Below, piece by piece: positions 17,678 to 25,465 of a stretch of DNA of 64,000 nucleotides. The stretch spans positions 1 through 64,000 of the forward strand of contig JAUIBK010000023.1 in assembly GCA_030428205.1 (NCBI GenBank), in the 5' to 3' direction. Both the position numbers and the translations under genes were made by a program. This DNA is from a bacterium (lineage in GTDB: Bacteria; Bdellovibrionota_C; UBA2361; RFPC01). The notes below the pieces were generated by a model. It ran no database searches and was not told where the DNA came from. It saw nothing but the letters and a program-made list of their open reading frames with translations. Within the stretch, counting starts at the first letter, position 1. Every line of letters starts with the position of its first letter.

Positions 17678-17861
17678 AGATTTACAAATATTATGGAAGC
17701 TCTTCGAGGGGTGTTGCATTATTTGTGCACTTTTCTATTGGTTTTATCAATGCTGTTTTCTTCATATTATCACAAGCAATATCAATATATTACAGCATGC
17801 GAGCCCCTTTTGAGCTCCATCCCCCGAGGTAATCGATGGTACATTCCATAGAGAAAAATCT

Positions 17862-18662
17862 CTACTGCTGACAGTTCCCACAATAAAAAGAACTTCTTTG
17901 AGCAATAACAGCCCTCTTTATCTGCTGCTGGCAACGAAAACAAGCCTGCCCCTGCCTTCCATAGGCCAGAGGTTGATAGCTGCCTCCTTCGGTCACAACC
18001 TTATCGCCAAAGTCTGTCCCATGGAGTCGGATAGCCTCTCTCAGTGTTTCTTTTATGGCGCTCACCAATTCGCTGCACTCTTCACTTGTGAGTGTGCTGG
18101 CAATGCGGGTTGGTAAAATCCGGCTCTTCCACAACACCTCATCGACATAAATATTACCAAGGCCAGCAACTACTGACTGATTGAGGAGCAATGGCTTTAT
18201 TGCACCTTTTCTCCTCCTCAAAAGTTCTCTCAATGTTCTTGCAGAAAATTTTCTTTCTAATGGCTCAATACCAAGCTTACCTGTGATTTCTTCAGTATCA
18301 GAGACTAATCTCCAACGACCAAATTTTCGGGTATCACGGAACACAAGCTTTTGGGCGTTTGAGAGCGTAGCAATTATTCGATCATGGCAATGAGTTTCAT
18401 AATGGGCAGGTTTGACGAGAAGGTTTCCGCTCATACGGAGATGAATAAAGAGATGTTGTGAGTTCTCAAATGTGAGCCATATATATTTGGCACGTCTTTG
18501 TACCTGAATAATCTTGCTCTTTCTTATTTTTTTTAGAAACGAGGCTCGTGTTTCATTTTGGAGTGAATTTTTCCAACCCACCCATATATCCTCAACCGAG
18601 TTGTGCACGAGCGCTGGTTCTACTCGTAAAACGGTACTTTCAACTTCTGGGAGCTCAGGCAT
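17862..18662 (-). CDS. mutM: Formamidopyrimidine-DNA glycosylase
   Basis: 266 aa, the normal length. It starts with the catalytic N-terminal Pro in MPELPEVE, has the H2TH region (LLNQSVVAGLGNIYVDEVLW) and ends with the FPG zinc finger CFRCQQQIKR...SSFYCGNCQQ, with four cysteines. The enzyme removes 8-oxoguanine and other oxidised purines by base excision and cleaves the abasic site, acting on cytosolic DNA. It is a single gene whose neighbours are unrelated. Distinguishing MutM from endonuclease VIII (Nei) rests on the PELPEVE start and the finger, which fit MutM. Confidence 0.93.
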   Translation of the reverse strand: MPELPEVESTVLRVEPALVHNSVEDIWVGWKNSLQNETRASFLKKIRKSKIIQVQRRAKYIWLTFENSQHLFIHLRMSGNLLVKPAHYETHCHDRIIATLSNAQKLVFRDTRKFGRWRLVSDTEEITGKLGIEPLERKFSARTLRELLRRRKGAIKPLLLNQSVVAGLGNIYVDEVLWKSRILPTRIASTLTSEECSELVSAIKETLREAIRLHGTDFGDKVVTEGGSYQPLAYGRQGQACFRCQQQIKRAVIAQRSSFYCGNCQQ

Positions 18663-18951
18663 AGTTCTGATTACTTCGTTTTCTTGGCAAGCACACTTTC
18701 AATGTGATGATTATTGTACACTCCGACCTTGACCACAATTCACCCTAGGACCAATCCCTATTCCACTGTTACAGACTTCATTAAGTCTAATTTCAAACCG
18801 AAAGTACGTAGGGTTCGATACCTCCGCGTACCTCGCGTACTTCGCGTTATAATTCTCAATTGGCGTAACCTATAAGAGAGCAAGTCAGCGTTGCAGCCTG
18901 GGGCAATTCATTTACGAGATCTTCTATCTCATCAATGACGGAGAGAATGGA

Positions 18952-18987
18952 AGAGGACCCGCGCTATGCAAGCATAGGGGGTCCTCT
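18952..18987 (-). terminator. Hairpin downstream of the lipoprotein gene
   Basis: AGAGGACCC/GGGTCCTCT and CTATGC/GCATAG form a stacked stem around an AA centre with a GCG/G internal bulge. It lies 80 bp after the stop of the minus-strand lipoprotein gene and probably terminates that unit. The rest of 18663-19066 shows only a short run of TCGCGTAC-like repeats at about 18822-18848. Confidence 0.5.
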
Positions 18988-19066
18988 GGGTGAGCCGCGT
19001 CAAACCTTTAAGCGAGTGGGAAGCAAGAAAGCGAGGTTTGAAGTGGCTCAAGAGGAGAAAGAAAGT

Positions 19067-20272
19067 TCACTGTTTCTGGCAGAAACGCATTCGGCTGGTC
19101 CCGATTTCAATCGAGTTTCGGTACTCGGCATTTGCTCCACTTGGAGGATCGATACACGGAAAGGATTCTCGCGAACTCCATCCGTGTATGGCTGCCAACT
19201 GGTACCACCTGCCTGAGTCTGCCGGTCCAATTTCTCCTTTGAGAACAACCGTGGCTGTTCCCGTTAGTCCTTCACGATCTTCGACAGTCTCACAGTCCTC
19301 CGGGTTCCATTCGGTCGGGATTTCTTCCCACAACCAAGTTCCCCAGAGATAGTCCTTGCGCTCGAACATGAAGGCCACGGTCTCAAAGAGCTCTTCTATA
19401 TCGTCCCCGTCGTAACGGAGAGTTACCTCAAGCTCAACTTCCCAACATCCTTCAGAAACAGAAGGTACCTGTACTGAATCTGCCAGGAACGCCACTGTGG
19501 AGTCGGGATCATTGGAGACAAGAGTTGCCCAGCCGTCGTAGACAGTCGTCCACTCGTCGCATTCCAATGAATCGCCAGGCGGTGTCTCTTCTTTCTCACA
19601 GAAGCGCATCCTACTCAGCCCGATTTCAATCGAATTTCGGAACTGATCAGATGCTCCACTTGGCGGATTAATACACGGAAAGGATGCTCGAGAGCTCCAT
19701 CCGTGCTCAGCCACCAACTGATACCACCTACCGGAATCTTCCGGCCCGATTTCTCCCTTGAGCAGCACCGTTGTAGTACCGCTCAATCCTTGCATGTCGC
19801 CAACAGTCGGACAGTTGTCCGGGTGCCACTGCGCGGGAACTTCCTCCCACAGCCAGGTGCCCCAGAGCTGGTCACTCCGTGAAAACATGAAGGCGACAGC
19901 TTCGAAGAGCTCTTCCGTAGAGTCTCCGTCGTAACGGAGCTCAACTTCGAGCTCAACTTCCCAAATCCCCTCGGTGACCGAGGGAATTTGGATCGAGTCT
20001 GCCAGCAAAGCAGAGCTCGAGTCGGGGTTGTTGGATACAAGTGTCGTCCATCCACCATGAATGGTCGTCCACCCGTTACATCCCAACGTGACTCTCGTTG
20101 ATGTGGAATCAACGGTAGAGTCAGGGTCCTGATCAAGTGTGTCGGGCTCTTGTTGGTAGTCGTCGTCATACGGCTCAAAGGCCGTACGAGATGTATCGTC
20201 ACACGCAATGGCGACGAGACTCACGACAACCCCAAACAACAGCAACCGTACCCACGGCTTATTGAGTTGCAC
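19067..20272 (-). CDS. Lipoprotein-like protein with two tandem homologous domains
   Basis: 401 aa from GTG 20272 (RBS AAAGGAG). The N-terminus VVVSLVAIACDD gives a lipobox-like cleavage site before Cys, so it is probably a lipoprotein. An acidic linker (DDDYQQEPDTLDQDPDS) follows. Two copies of a domain of about 150 residues come next, each with CxxWTTxxxGWxTLVSNxPDS, WEVELEVxLRYDGD, LWGTWLWEE and GRWYQL...HGWSSRxSFPC, and ending in RNSIEIGxSRMRFC. I do not recognise the domain. It follows the OmpA-like gene by 47 bp in one operon, and the pair looks more G+C-rich than neighbouring genes. Confidence 0.7.
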   Translation of the reverse strand: MQLNKPWVRLLLFGVVVSLVAIACDDTSRTAFEPYDDDYQQEPDTLDQDPDSTVDSTSTRVTLGCNGWTTIHGGWTTLVSNNPDSSSALLADSIQIPSVTEGIWEVELEVELRYDGDSTEELFEAVAFMFSRSDQLWGTWLWEEVPAQWHPDNCPTVGDMQGLSGTTTVLLKGEIGPEDSGRWYQLVAEHGWSSRASFPCINPPSGASDQFRNSIEIGLSRMRFCEKEETPPGDSLECDEWTTVYDGWATLVSNDPDSTVAFLADSVQVPSVSEGCWEVELEVTLRYDGDDIEELFETVAFMFERKDYLWGTWLWEEIPTEWNPEDCETVEDREGLTGTATVVLKGEIGPADSGRWYQLAAIHGWSSRESFPCIDPPSGANAEYRNSIEIGTSRMRFCQKQ

Positions 20273-20319
20273 GTGAAGCTCCTTTCACTTTCGTTTGATG
20301 TATATTGCTATTGGGTGAC

Positions 20320-21408
20320 TTAAAACGCGTAAGCAATCAGAAGACGGTAGTTTCCTCCGCCGTAACTGCCACGTTTTTCGCCGTAATGAAGAATTCCCTG
20401 GTCAAGCTCAACGGTGCGATCTGAGATCACATCGTAGTAGCCCCAAGAACCTCCAAGTTCGACACTCCAGTGCTGATCCGAGATTGGAGTGAAACCGAGT
20501 CCGGCCTCGCCTCCTGAGACGGTGTCAAACACTCCAGGGGAGTTGTCGACCCATTTGCCTTTGACGAACCCACCATTCACAGAGAACAGCGAGTTGATCT
20601 GCCAAAGAGCTCCAAAGCGCCCGAGGGTTGCGTAGTGTTCATCACTATCGAGGCCCCTCGTTGAAGCAATGGATCCATAAATCCCGAGCTGCCCGCTTCG
20701 CAGTTCAACTTGGATACCAGGTGCTCTGACACCAAATTTCCCCGGAATGTGAAACCCAAAGAGTCCCACACCTGCGCGAAACTGAAGCGAAGAGATAGAG
20801 GCAACCTCGCCCTTAACATCGTTGACGTCGTCTTCAAGTCCCTTGACATCATCACGGGTCTCGGAGAGGCGATCCTCTATCTCTCTTTGAAACTCTCGAT
20901 CGAGTTCCGTGTAACGCTCCTTCCAGATCTGGACTGCAATACCTCGTACTCCAGCATCATCGTAGTGTGGAGCCGGGCTGAGTCGACAGTCCCAGTTTCC
21001 AGCATGACGCTCGAGCCAGTTGCGTCCAGCTCTTGCTCGAGATTCAGCGAGCTGATCTTCGAGGATCTTGTTATCCGTATCACCAAACTGAGGACGAGTA
21101 GACTCGTCGGTCAAGCCAGTGACATAGACCAAGTAGTGTCCCTGTTCACGAGCCTCAATCAGGTCACGCAACGCTTGCTGCGCTACTCCGTTGAGCGTCG
21201 AACTCCGGTTTGACTCAAAGGCGTCGATCACGATCAGTGTGTCACGTTCGTAACTTACCCTTTCGAGATCATCCTGGTTCCAGGCAATTGCGTAAGGCGG
21301 CGGATCGCTCAGATTGTCCCAGGAAATCACTCGAGCATCAGTTTCTTGCCCCAATACACTTTGGCAGAAAACCAAAAGCATCACAGCAAGAAGGACGTGG
21401 AGTTTCAT
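20320..21408 (-). CDS. Outer-membrane protein with OmpA-like domain and C-terminal beta-barrel-like region
   Basis: 362 aa with a signal peptide (cleavage after VLGQ). Residues about 50-150 resemble an OmpA/MotB peptidoglycan-binding domain (TLNGVAQQALRDLIEAREQG, VYVTGLTDES, LAESRARAGRNWLERH). A short coiled coil follows (DDVKGLEDDVNDVKGEVASI). Residues 215-362 are alternating, aromatic and Gly-rich and end in LLIAYAF, typical of an outer-membrane barrel. The domain order (OmpA first, barrel last) is the reverse of classical OmpA. RBS GGGGG lies before ATG. A dyad at 21471-21494 may regulate it. Confidence 0.65.
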   Translation of the reverse strand: MKLHVLLAVMLLVFCQSVLGQETDARVISWDNLSDPPPYAIAWNQDDLERVSYERDTLIVIDAFESNRSSTLNGVAQQALRDLIEAREQGHYLVYVTGLTDESTRPQFGDTDNKILEDQLAESRARAGRNWLERHAGNWDCRLSPAPHYDDAGVRGIAVQIWKERYTELDREFQREIEDRLSETRDDVKGLEDDVNDVKGEVASISSLQFRAGVGLFGFHIPGKFGVRAPGIQVELRSGQLGIYGSIASTRGLDSDEHYATLGRFGALWQINSLFSVNGGFVKGKWVDNSPGVFDTVSGGEAGLGFTPISDQHWSVELGGSWGYYDVISDRTVELDQGILHYGEKRGSYGGGNYRLLIAYAF

Positions 21409-21470
21409 GTGAACCCCCTTTCATTTCTGTTGTATTGTGTTGTTGAGTTGATCTATTCAAACTGTACGAT

Positions 21471-21494
21471 TGAAGTCGTACAGTGCTTTCGTTG
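21471..21494. promoter_or_regulatory. Inverted repeat upstream of the OmpA-like gene
   Basis: ACTGTACGA-N6-TCGTACAGT, 9-bp perfect arms, 63 bp upstream of the minus-strand start at 21408. Arm length and spacing suit a dimeric repressor. No other feature was found in 21409-21842. Confidence 0.4.
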
Positions 21495-21842
21495 CTTCTA
21501 CCCAGTATTGGTTGATGAAAAAGAGAGCCTCCAGCTGAGGAGAATTGAAATCTACAGTGCGGAGGTATGAACCTTTTGCGGTAATTTCTTAAGGTATCCC
21601 AGGTAAAATCACTACTCAATGAAGATGACAGAAAAATGTATTTTTTGTGCAGCCATATCTTTTCTAAATCCCGAGAATTGCCGATAGATATTTGAGAGCG
21701 AGGAAGTAGCACAATTAAACACTGTAATTACAATGACTTATGATTTTTCTACGCTTCTCTAGTGCTGAACTGCCCATAAGAAGGGTAGAATACAAAAAGC
21801 GCATTTAACGTACATTTAGGGAAGTAGCATACTTATAGGGTT

Positions 21843-22679
21843 ATGACGTCAGCTCAAAATCAACTCTCACCTCGTGAAGAGGTGCTCCGTAAGTTATTAC
21901 GACCAATTATACAGTTCTGTATACGTAGGTCGTACTCCATGCAGGATTTAACCCACATTGCTAAGATTGTCTTTGTGGAAGCCGCCGAGGACGAGATCAT
22001 CCGTGAAGGTGGTAAGGTCAACGCCAGTCGCCTCAGCGTACTTACTGGTATCAGACGTGTTGATGTAACCAACATTCACCGCAGGACTCCACAAGAAAGA
22101 AAGAAAGACCCGCAAACTGTCTCGAGCCGTATTGTACTGCACTGGAGACACGATAAGCACTTTACTACTAAAGCTGGAAAACCCCGTGTTTTAACGTATA
22201 AAACTGACGAGAGTGAATTTGCAGATCTGGTCCGATCCGTCAGTACTCACATTCATCCAGGAGCTGCTCTCTACGACCTTCAGAGGCTAGGTTACATCGA
22301 GGAGACACCAAGAGGTGTACGGCTCGTAAAACAGCTCTATACAACTCGAGGCGACCTTCAAAAAGCATTTGAGCTCGCCTCTGACGACATGACTTCACTT
22401 ATTGATGCCGTAGATGAGACTTTCTATGAAGATCCAGAGGTCAATAACCTTCATATCCGTACTGTTTACGATAACATCATCGTTGAATCGCTTCCAAAAA
22501 TCAGAAAATGGATGATCAGAGAAGGAAAGGAATTCCACAAAAAAGCTCGAGATTTCCTTTCTCAGTTTGATAAAGACGTTAATCGCGAACTTGAGGGTAA
22601 AGAAGGGGGTGCTGAAGTCTCCCTAACAGCCTTTAGTTACACACCTTTAAGCGACGAGCTCAAAAAGGACACAAAGTAG
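21843..22679 (+). CDS. DUF6502 family protein
   Basis: 278 aa, cytosolic. The N-terminal part (LRKLLRPIIQFCIRRSYSM, DLTHIAKIVFVEAAEDEI, NASRLSVLTGIRRVDVTNI) fits the DUF6502 family, whose conserved segment resembles a winged-helix fold. A DNA-binding role is plausible but unproven. It sits just upstream of the Flp-like pilin genes and near the GCAC-N5-GTGC sites, so it is a candidate for the protein that binds them (inference only). Confidence 0.75.
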   Translation: MTSAQNQLSPREEVLRKLLRPIIQFCIRRSYSMQDLTHIAKIVFVEAAEDEIIREGGKVNASRLSVLTGIRRVDVTNIHRRTPQERKKDPQTVSSRIVLHWRHDKHFTTKAGKPRVLTYKTDESEFADLVRSVSTHIHPGAALYDLQRLGYIEETPRGVRLVKQLYTTRGDLQKAFELASDDMTSLIDAVDETFYEDPEVNNLHIRTVYDNIIVESLPKIRKWMIREGKEFHKKARDFLSQFDKDVNRELEGKEGGAEVSLTAFSYTPLSDELKKDTK

Positions 22680-22701
22680 GAATTTCTCGCAGAAGTACAC
22701 T

Positions 22702-22724
22702 TTTTTGCACGAATTGTGCAAAAA
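22702..22724. promoter_or_regulatory. Operator candidate TTTTTGCAC-N5-GTGCAAAAA
   Basis: Nine-base perfect arms around GAATT, lying 22 bp after the DUF6502 stop and 210 bp upstream of the first Flp-like gene. It shares the TTGCAC-N5-GTGCAA core with 13037-13061. Confidence 0.55.
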
Positions 22725-22934
22725 TCGAGAAGCAATCGTAAGACATCCCCAGATACAATAATACACACGGATAAGAGCTCTTTTAGGCTCGTGTATCCAG
22801 AAAGAGTACCCTTTCTTTTCTCCTCAAAGCATGAAAAAGGGAATACTTCTTGCTTGAGATACTCACCGGGTGTGTAAAGCAATTTCTCTGGGGAGAGAGA
22901 TTTGGGTGTACGAAAAATTATTACGGGGGTAATA

Positions 22935-23222
22935 ATGAAATCTCTTAAACAATCAACAACGCTAAACTTACGTAATGAATGCGGTGCCTCTATTCTCGAA
23001 ACGGCGCTCGTCATCTTCCTTCTCGTTGCTAGCTCACTCGTCGCTACAGGCTCTATGGGCAACGAGCTTTCCGAAAAGTACGCCTATATGAGTAGCGAAG
23101 TCTCTGCCGGAGGCTCAAGTTCTGCAACCATGTACGATAGTGAGACAAATCCAATCACAACTATTCCTGAAGGAGAACAAAGTACACCACCAGTTATTGC
23201 TCCAATGGGGAAGAATGGATAG
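22935..23222 (+). CDS. Flp-like pilin / pseudopilin
   Basis: 95 aa from ATG 22935, preceded by GGGGGT as RBS; an upstream in-frame TTG (22902) is less likely. NECGASILETALVIFLLVASSLV carries a prepilin-type G|ASILE cleavage motif and hydrophobic helix (split here as GASILETALVIF and LLVASSLV). A short polar tail ends at MGKNG. It is a tandem paralogue of 23429-23860: both keep CGASxxE, a helix and SSATxxD/STSATQ segments, and their leaders share words (GGGTGTA, CGGGGGT). The usual Tyr after Glu is Thr here, so it may be a minor subunit. Confidence 0.72.
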   Translation: MKSLKQSTTLNLRNECGASILETALVIFLLVASSLVATGSMGNELSEKYAYMSSEVSAGGSSSATMYDSETNPITTIPEGEQSTPPVIAPMGKNG

Positions 23223-23428
23223 CCAAGAGAAAGCCTCTCTCATGAGAGTATTATTCTCAGACTAAGCCTTATTTTCAGAGAAATCCGTTCCCTGATCTAC
23301 TTCTTGGGATAAGACTTTTTGGAATGTTACTTGCACGATCTCTCCTGAGATAGGGTGAGAGTCATTAAGATATCAAGGTCTCTGGAAAGAGAAGTTCGGG
23401 TGTAACAATAATGAGCACGGGGGTTCTC

Positions 23429-23860
23429 ATGAATTTTCTTACTTTCACACATAAAGCTCATCATCAAGAATGTGGAGCATCACTTGCTGAATACGGACTG
23501 CTTCTCTTTTTCATTGTAGCGGCTGCATTTTTAAGCTTACAACGCTCAGGTTCAGAACTAGACTCACGATACGCATCCATACAACAATCTGTTCTCGAAG
23601 CAGGTGGATCGACATCAGCGACTCAAAATTCAGATGAAGTCTCTCCAAATGTTGGTGATGATAGTGGCGATGGGGCTGCTTCCGAAGAGGACGGTCAAGC
23701 CGGTGTTGGTGTCCAACCTGGTCAAAGTGAAGGCGGCAGTGCTTTTTCAGGCCCTGGTGGTGACGCCAATGGTGGCCAAGGTGACAGTGAAGACGATGAC
23801 CCTGCGGCCGACGGTGGCGAAGCCAGCGTAGTCCCGCTTAATACCGGAGGAAACGGCTAA
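23429..23860 (+). CDS. Flp-like pilin with acidic Gly-rich tail
   Basis: 143 aa from ATG 23429 with GGGGG upstream. CGASLAEYGLLLFFIVAAAF has the canonical Flp signature G|ASLAEYG. After the helix (SLQRSGSELDSRYASIQQSV) comes a tail of about 80 residues rich in Asp, Glu, Gly and Ser. Flp pilins are usually 50-80 aa, so the tail is an extension of unknown use, perhaps surface-exposed on the fibre and able to bind cations. It is probably cotranscribed or co-regulated with the preceding paralogue. Confidence 0.75.
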   Translation: MNFLTFTHKAHHQECGASLAEYGLLLFFIVAAAFLSLQRSGSELDSRYASIQQSVLEAGGSTSATQNSDEVSPNVGDDSGDGAASEEDGQAGVGVQPGQSEGGSAFSGPGGDANGGQGDSEDDDPAADGGEASVVPLNTGGNG

Positions 23861-23890
23861 TCTCCGAGATCAAGAGATAACCCTCTTTAC

Positions 23891-23918
23891 TTGACATGCA
23901 CTCTTTGTGCGCTAGGAT
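23891..23918 (+). promoter_or_regulatory. Promoter with operator between -35 and -10
   Basis: TTGACA at 23891-23896, spacer 16, then TAGGAT at 23913-23918. The spacer holds GCACTCTTTGTGC (23898-23910), the fourth GCAC-N5-GTGC site. This is the textbook position for repression. The transcript would run into the membrane-protein gene at 24133 through the hairpin at 24062-24100. Confidence 0.6.
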
Positions 23919-24056
23919 AATTCCTACGCTCCTTACCCCCCTTTGTTTGAGTAGTTTACATTCTTTCTTTTGTGATTTTGTCCATCTGTTGCATCCTCAT
24001 TTTTCCCAAGGACTAAGAGATGGACGAGATCGTTTCTAAGGTTTTCTTTCTTCTTT

Positions 24057-24112
24057 GATGTATTGCGTTCGTCAGAAAGCATCTTTCTGACGAACGCAAT
24101 TGAAAAGACATC
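24057..24112 (+). promoter_or_regulatory. Leader hairpin just upstream of the membrane-protein gene
   Basis: 18-bp perfect stem (24062-24079 with 24083-24100, loop CAT), extended by GATGT/ACATC at its base. It ends 8 bp before the GAGGAG RBS of the gene at 24133. It could be an attenuator or a terminator of upstream transcription. Confidence 0.45.
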
Positions 24113-24132
24113 AAAACCGAGGAGAAAGAACA

Positions 24133-24789
24133 ATGGCTCAGCTGACTGAGGCTAAACAACGACAACGGCTCTGGAGAGTATTTTCCGTACTCACCTTTCT
24201 TAGCCCCTTTGTGTTCATCATCAAACACGGCTTAGAACATCCCCTGATGCTTATTGCCGTTTCTCTGTACTGTCTGGCGATTGGAAAGCTCTACTGGGTC
24301 TGGGGAAACCGAGAAGCAGGCCTGCAAAGAAGAGGTATGCGTGCTGCAAGATGTTGGTTTGCAACGTCTCTGATAGCATTTATGCTCGCTTCAAGTGTAA
24401 GCCTCCCTGGTTCGGACTGGTCACAGGCAGCGTTTGGTATACCAATCTGGCCACTGCTTGGAGCCTATACGCTCTTTTTGCTTGCTCACATTGTTGAGTT
24501 TGAAGCAGTTTGGGAGTGCCGCTCTGATAGCCTGGGATACTACATCTTCCTGCTCTTTCTTATCGCGCCATTTCTGGTCATTTTGGTGGCATCTGGATAC
24601 TTATCCCAAATCTGGGCTCTAGACCTGGTTATCGTCTTTCATGCCGCAGCCCTACTCTTTCTTCTTCTCGGTTTTCTTATGAGCGTTTTCGAGGCCACGA
24701 GTAAAATATCTGCATCATCCTTTCAGGTCTGTGTGCTCTGCTCGTTTGGTTCTGAACTCTGCTCTCTGTGGTTTTCACTTCTACCATGA
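24133..24789 (+). CDS. Polytopic membrane protein of unknown function
   Basis: 218 aa from ATG 24133, chosen because GAGGAG lies 10 bp upstream. Six or seven hydrophobic segments are visible (for example VFSVLTFLSPFVFII, LMLIAVSLYCLAIG, PIWPLLGAYTLFLLAHIV, YYIFLLFLIAPFLVILVA, LVIVFHAAALLFLLLGFL). No family was recognised. It lies in the inner membrane and is driven by the operator-bearing promoter at 23891, so it may be linked to pilus regulation (inference). Confidence 0.65.
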   Translation: MAQLTEAKQRQRLWRVFSVLTFLSPFVFIIKHGLEHPLMLIAVSLYCLAIGKLYWVWGNREAGLQRRGMRAARCWFATSLIAFMLASSVSLPGSDWSQAAFGIPIWPLLGAYTLFLLAHIVEFEAVWECRSDSLGYYIFLLFLIAPFLVILVASGYLSQIWALDLVIVFHAAALLFLLLGFLMSVFEATSKISASSFQVCVLCSFGSELCSLWFSLLP

Positions 24790-24797
24790 CAGAACCC

Positions 24798-24827
24798 GCG
24801 GGGGCGTATCAGCCGGTACGCCCCCGC
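24798..24827 (+). terminator. GC-rich hairpin terminator
   Basis: GCGGGGGCGTA and TACGCCCCCGC (24798-24808, 24817-24827) form an 11-bp perfect stem right after the membrane-protein stop. A poly-T run appears only at about 24896. Confidence 0.6.
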
Positions 24828-24952
24828 AAGGCTTGGGAGGAAATGGTTCTCCGACGCTCTCGTCCCTTCAACTTTTCATCCGCTCCAGACTTGTTTTTTT
24901 TTATTCTTTTTGTTCTCCTAAAGAGGAATAGATTACCTGGAGAACACTACCT

Positions 24953-25372
24953 ATGGACTCACGACTCTCGCTTGAAGGAATGATGACCCCCGCTCCATTC
25001 TGTATCCATCCAGACACGAGCGTTGTCGAGGCAAAAAAAGAGATGGAACATAGAAATGTTCGCCATCTTCCTGTACGTGATGGCGATCAAGTTATCGGTA
25101 TTCTCTCTCAACGTGATGTGGCACTCGCCCTTTCTCTTGCAAAGCACATCACAGAGGAAGAATCTATTCGTGTAGCAGATGTCTGTGGCTCAGATCCATA
25201 TATTACAGACGCTGAAGAACGGCTCGATATCGTTCTCAACTATATGGCTTCTCACAGAATTGGTTCGTGTCTTGTCACAAAGAATGAGGAACTCATTGGC
25301 ATTATCACGACCACCGATATCTGTCGCGTTTGTGGCGATTTCCTAAAAGATTTCTTCGACCAACTGAAATAA
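24953..25372 (+). CDS. CBS-domain pair protein
   Basis: 139 aa made of two CBS domains and nothing else. The first has VVEAKKEMEHRNVRHLPVRDGDQVIG (split: MEHRNVRHLPV, GDQVIGILSQRDV) and the second has IVLNYMASHRIGSCLV and ELIGIITTTDICR. Tandem CBS (Bateman) modules bind AMP, ATP or related nucleotides and usually regulate another protein. It is free-standing, cytosolic, and convergent with the flagellin gene. No enzymatic partner is obvious. Confidence 0.88.
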   Translation: MDSRLSLEGMMTPAPFCIHPDTSVVEAKKEMEHRNVRHLPVRDGDQVIGILSQRDVALALSLAKHITEEESIRVADVCGSDPYITDAEERLDIVLNYMASHRIGSCLVTKNEELIGIITTTDICRVCGDFLKDFFDQLK

Positions 25373-25377
25373 TTCTC

Positions 25378-25455
25378 CCTTCGTCTTGCTCTTGCTCTTG
25401 CTCTTGCTCAAAGTTTTCTTAGAGCAAGAAAAAGATCAAGTGCAAGAGCAAGGAT
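25378..25455. terminator. Bidirectional terminator region built on a CTTGCT repeat
   Basis: Between the convergent CBS and flagellin genes. CTTGCTCTTGC on the left is complementary to GCAAGAGCAAG on the right (11 bp). The left arm is part of a four-fold hexamer repeat, so several registers can pair. Confidence 0.5.
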
Positions 25456-25465
25456 CTAAGATGCA

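Noticed and set aside
18805..18850. tRNA-like T-loop word GGGTTCGATACC
   Set aside because: No matching acceptor, D or anticodon arms could be built around it; the flanks are short TCGCGTAC-type repeats.
18990..19352. Plus-strand frame antisense to the lipoprotein gene
   Set aside because: No RBS, and the opposite strand has a clear lipobox and duplicated domains.
25378..25455. CTTGCT hexamer array considered as a CRISPR or phase-variation tract
   Set aside because: Only four units, no spacers, and it lies between two gene ends rather than in a coding or promoter position; it fits a terminator.
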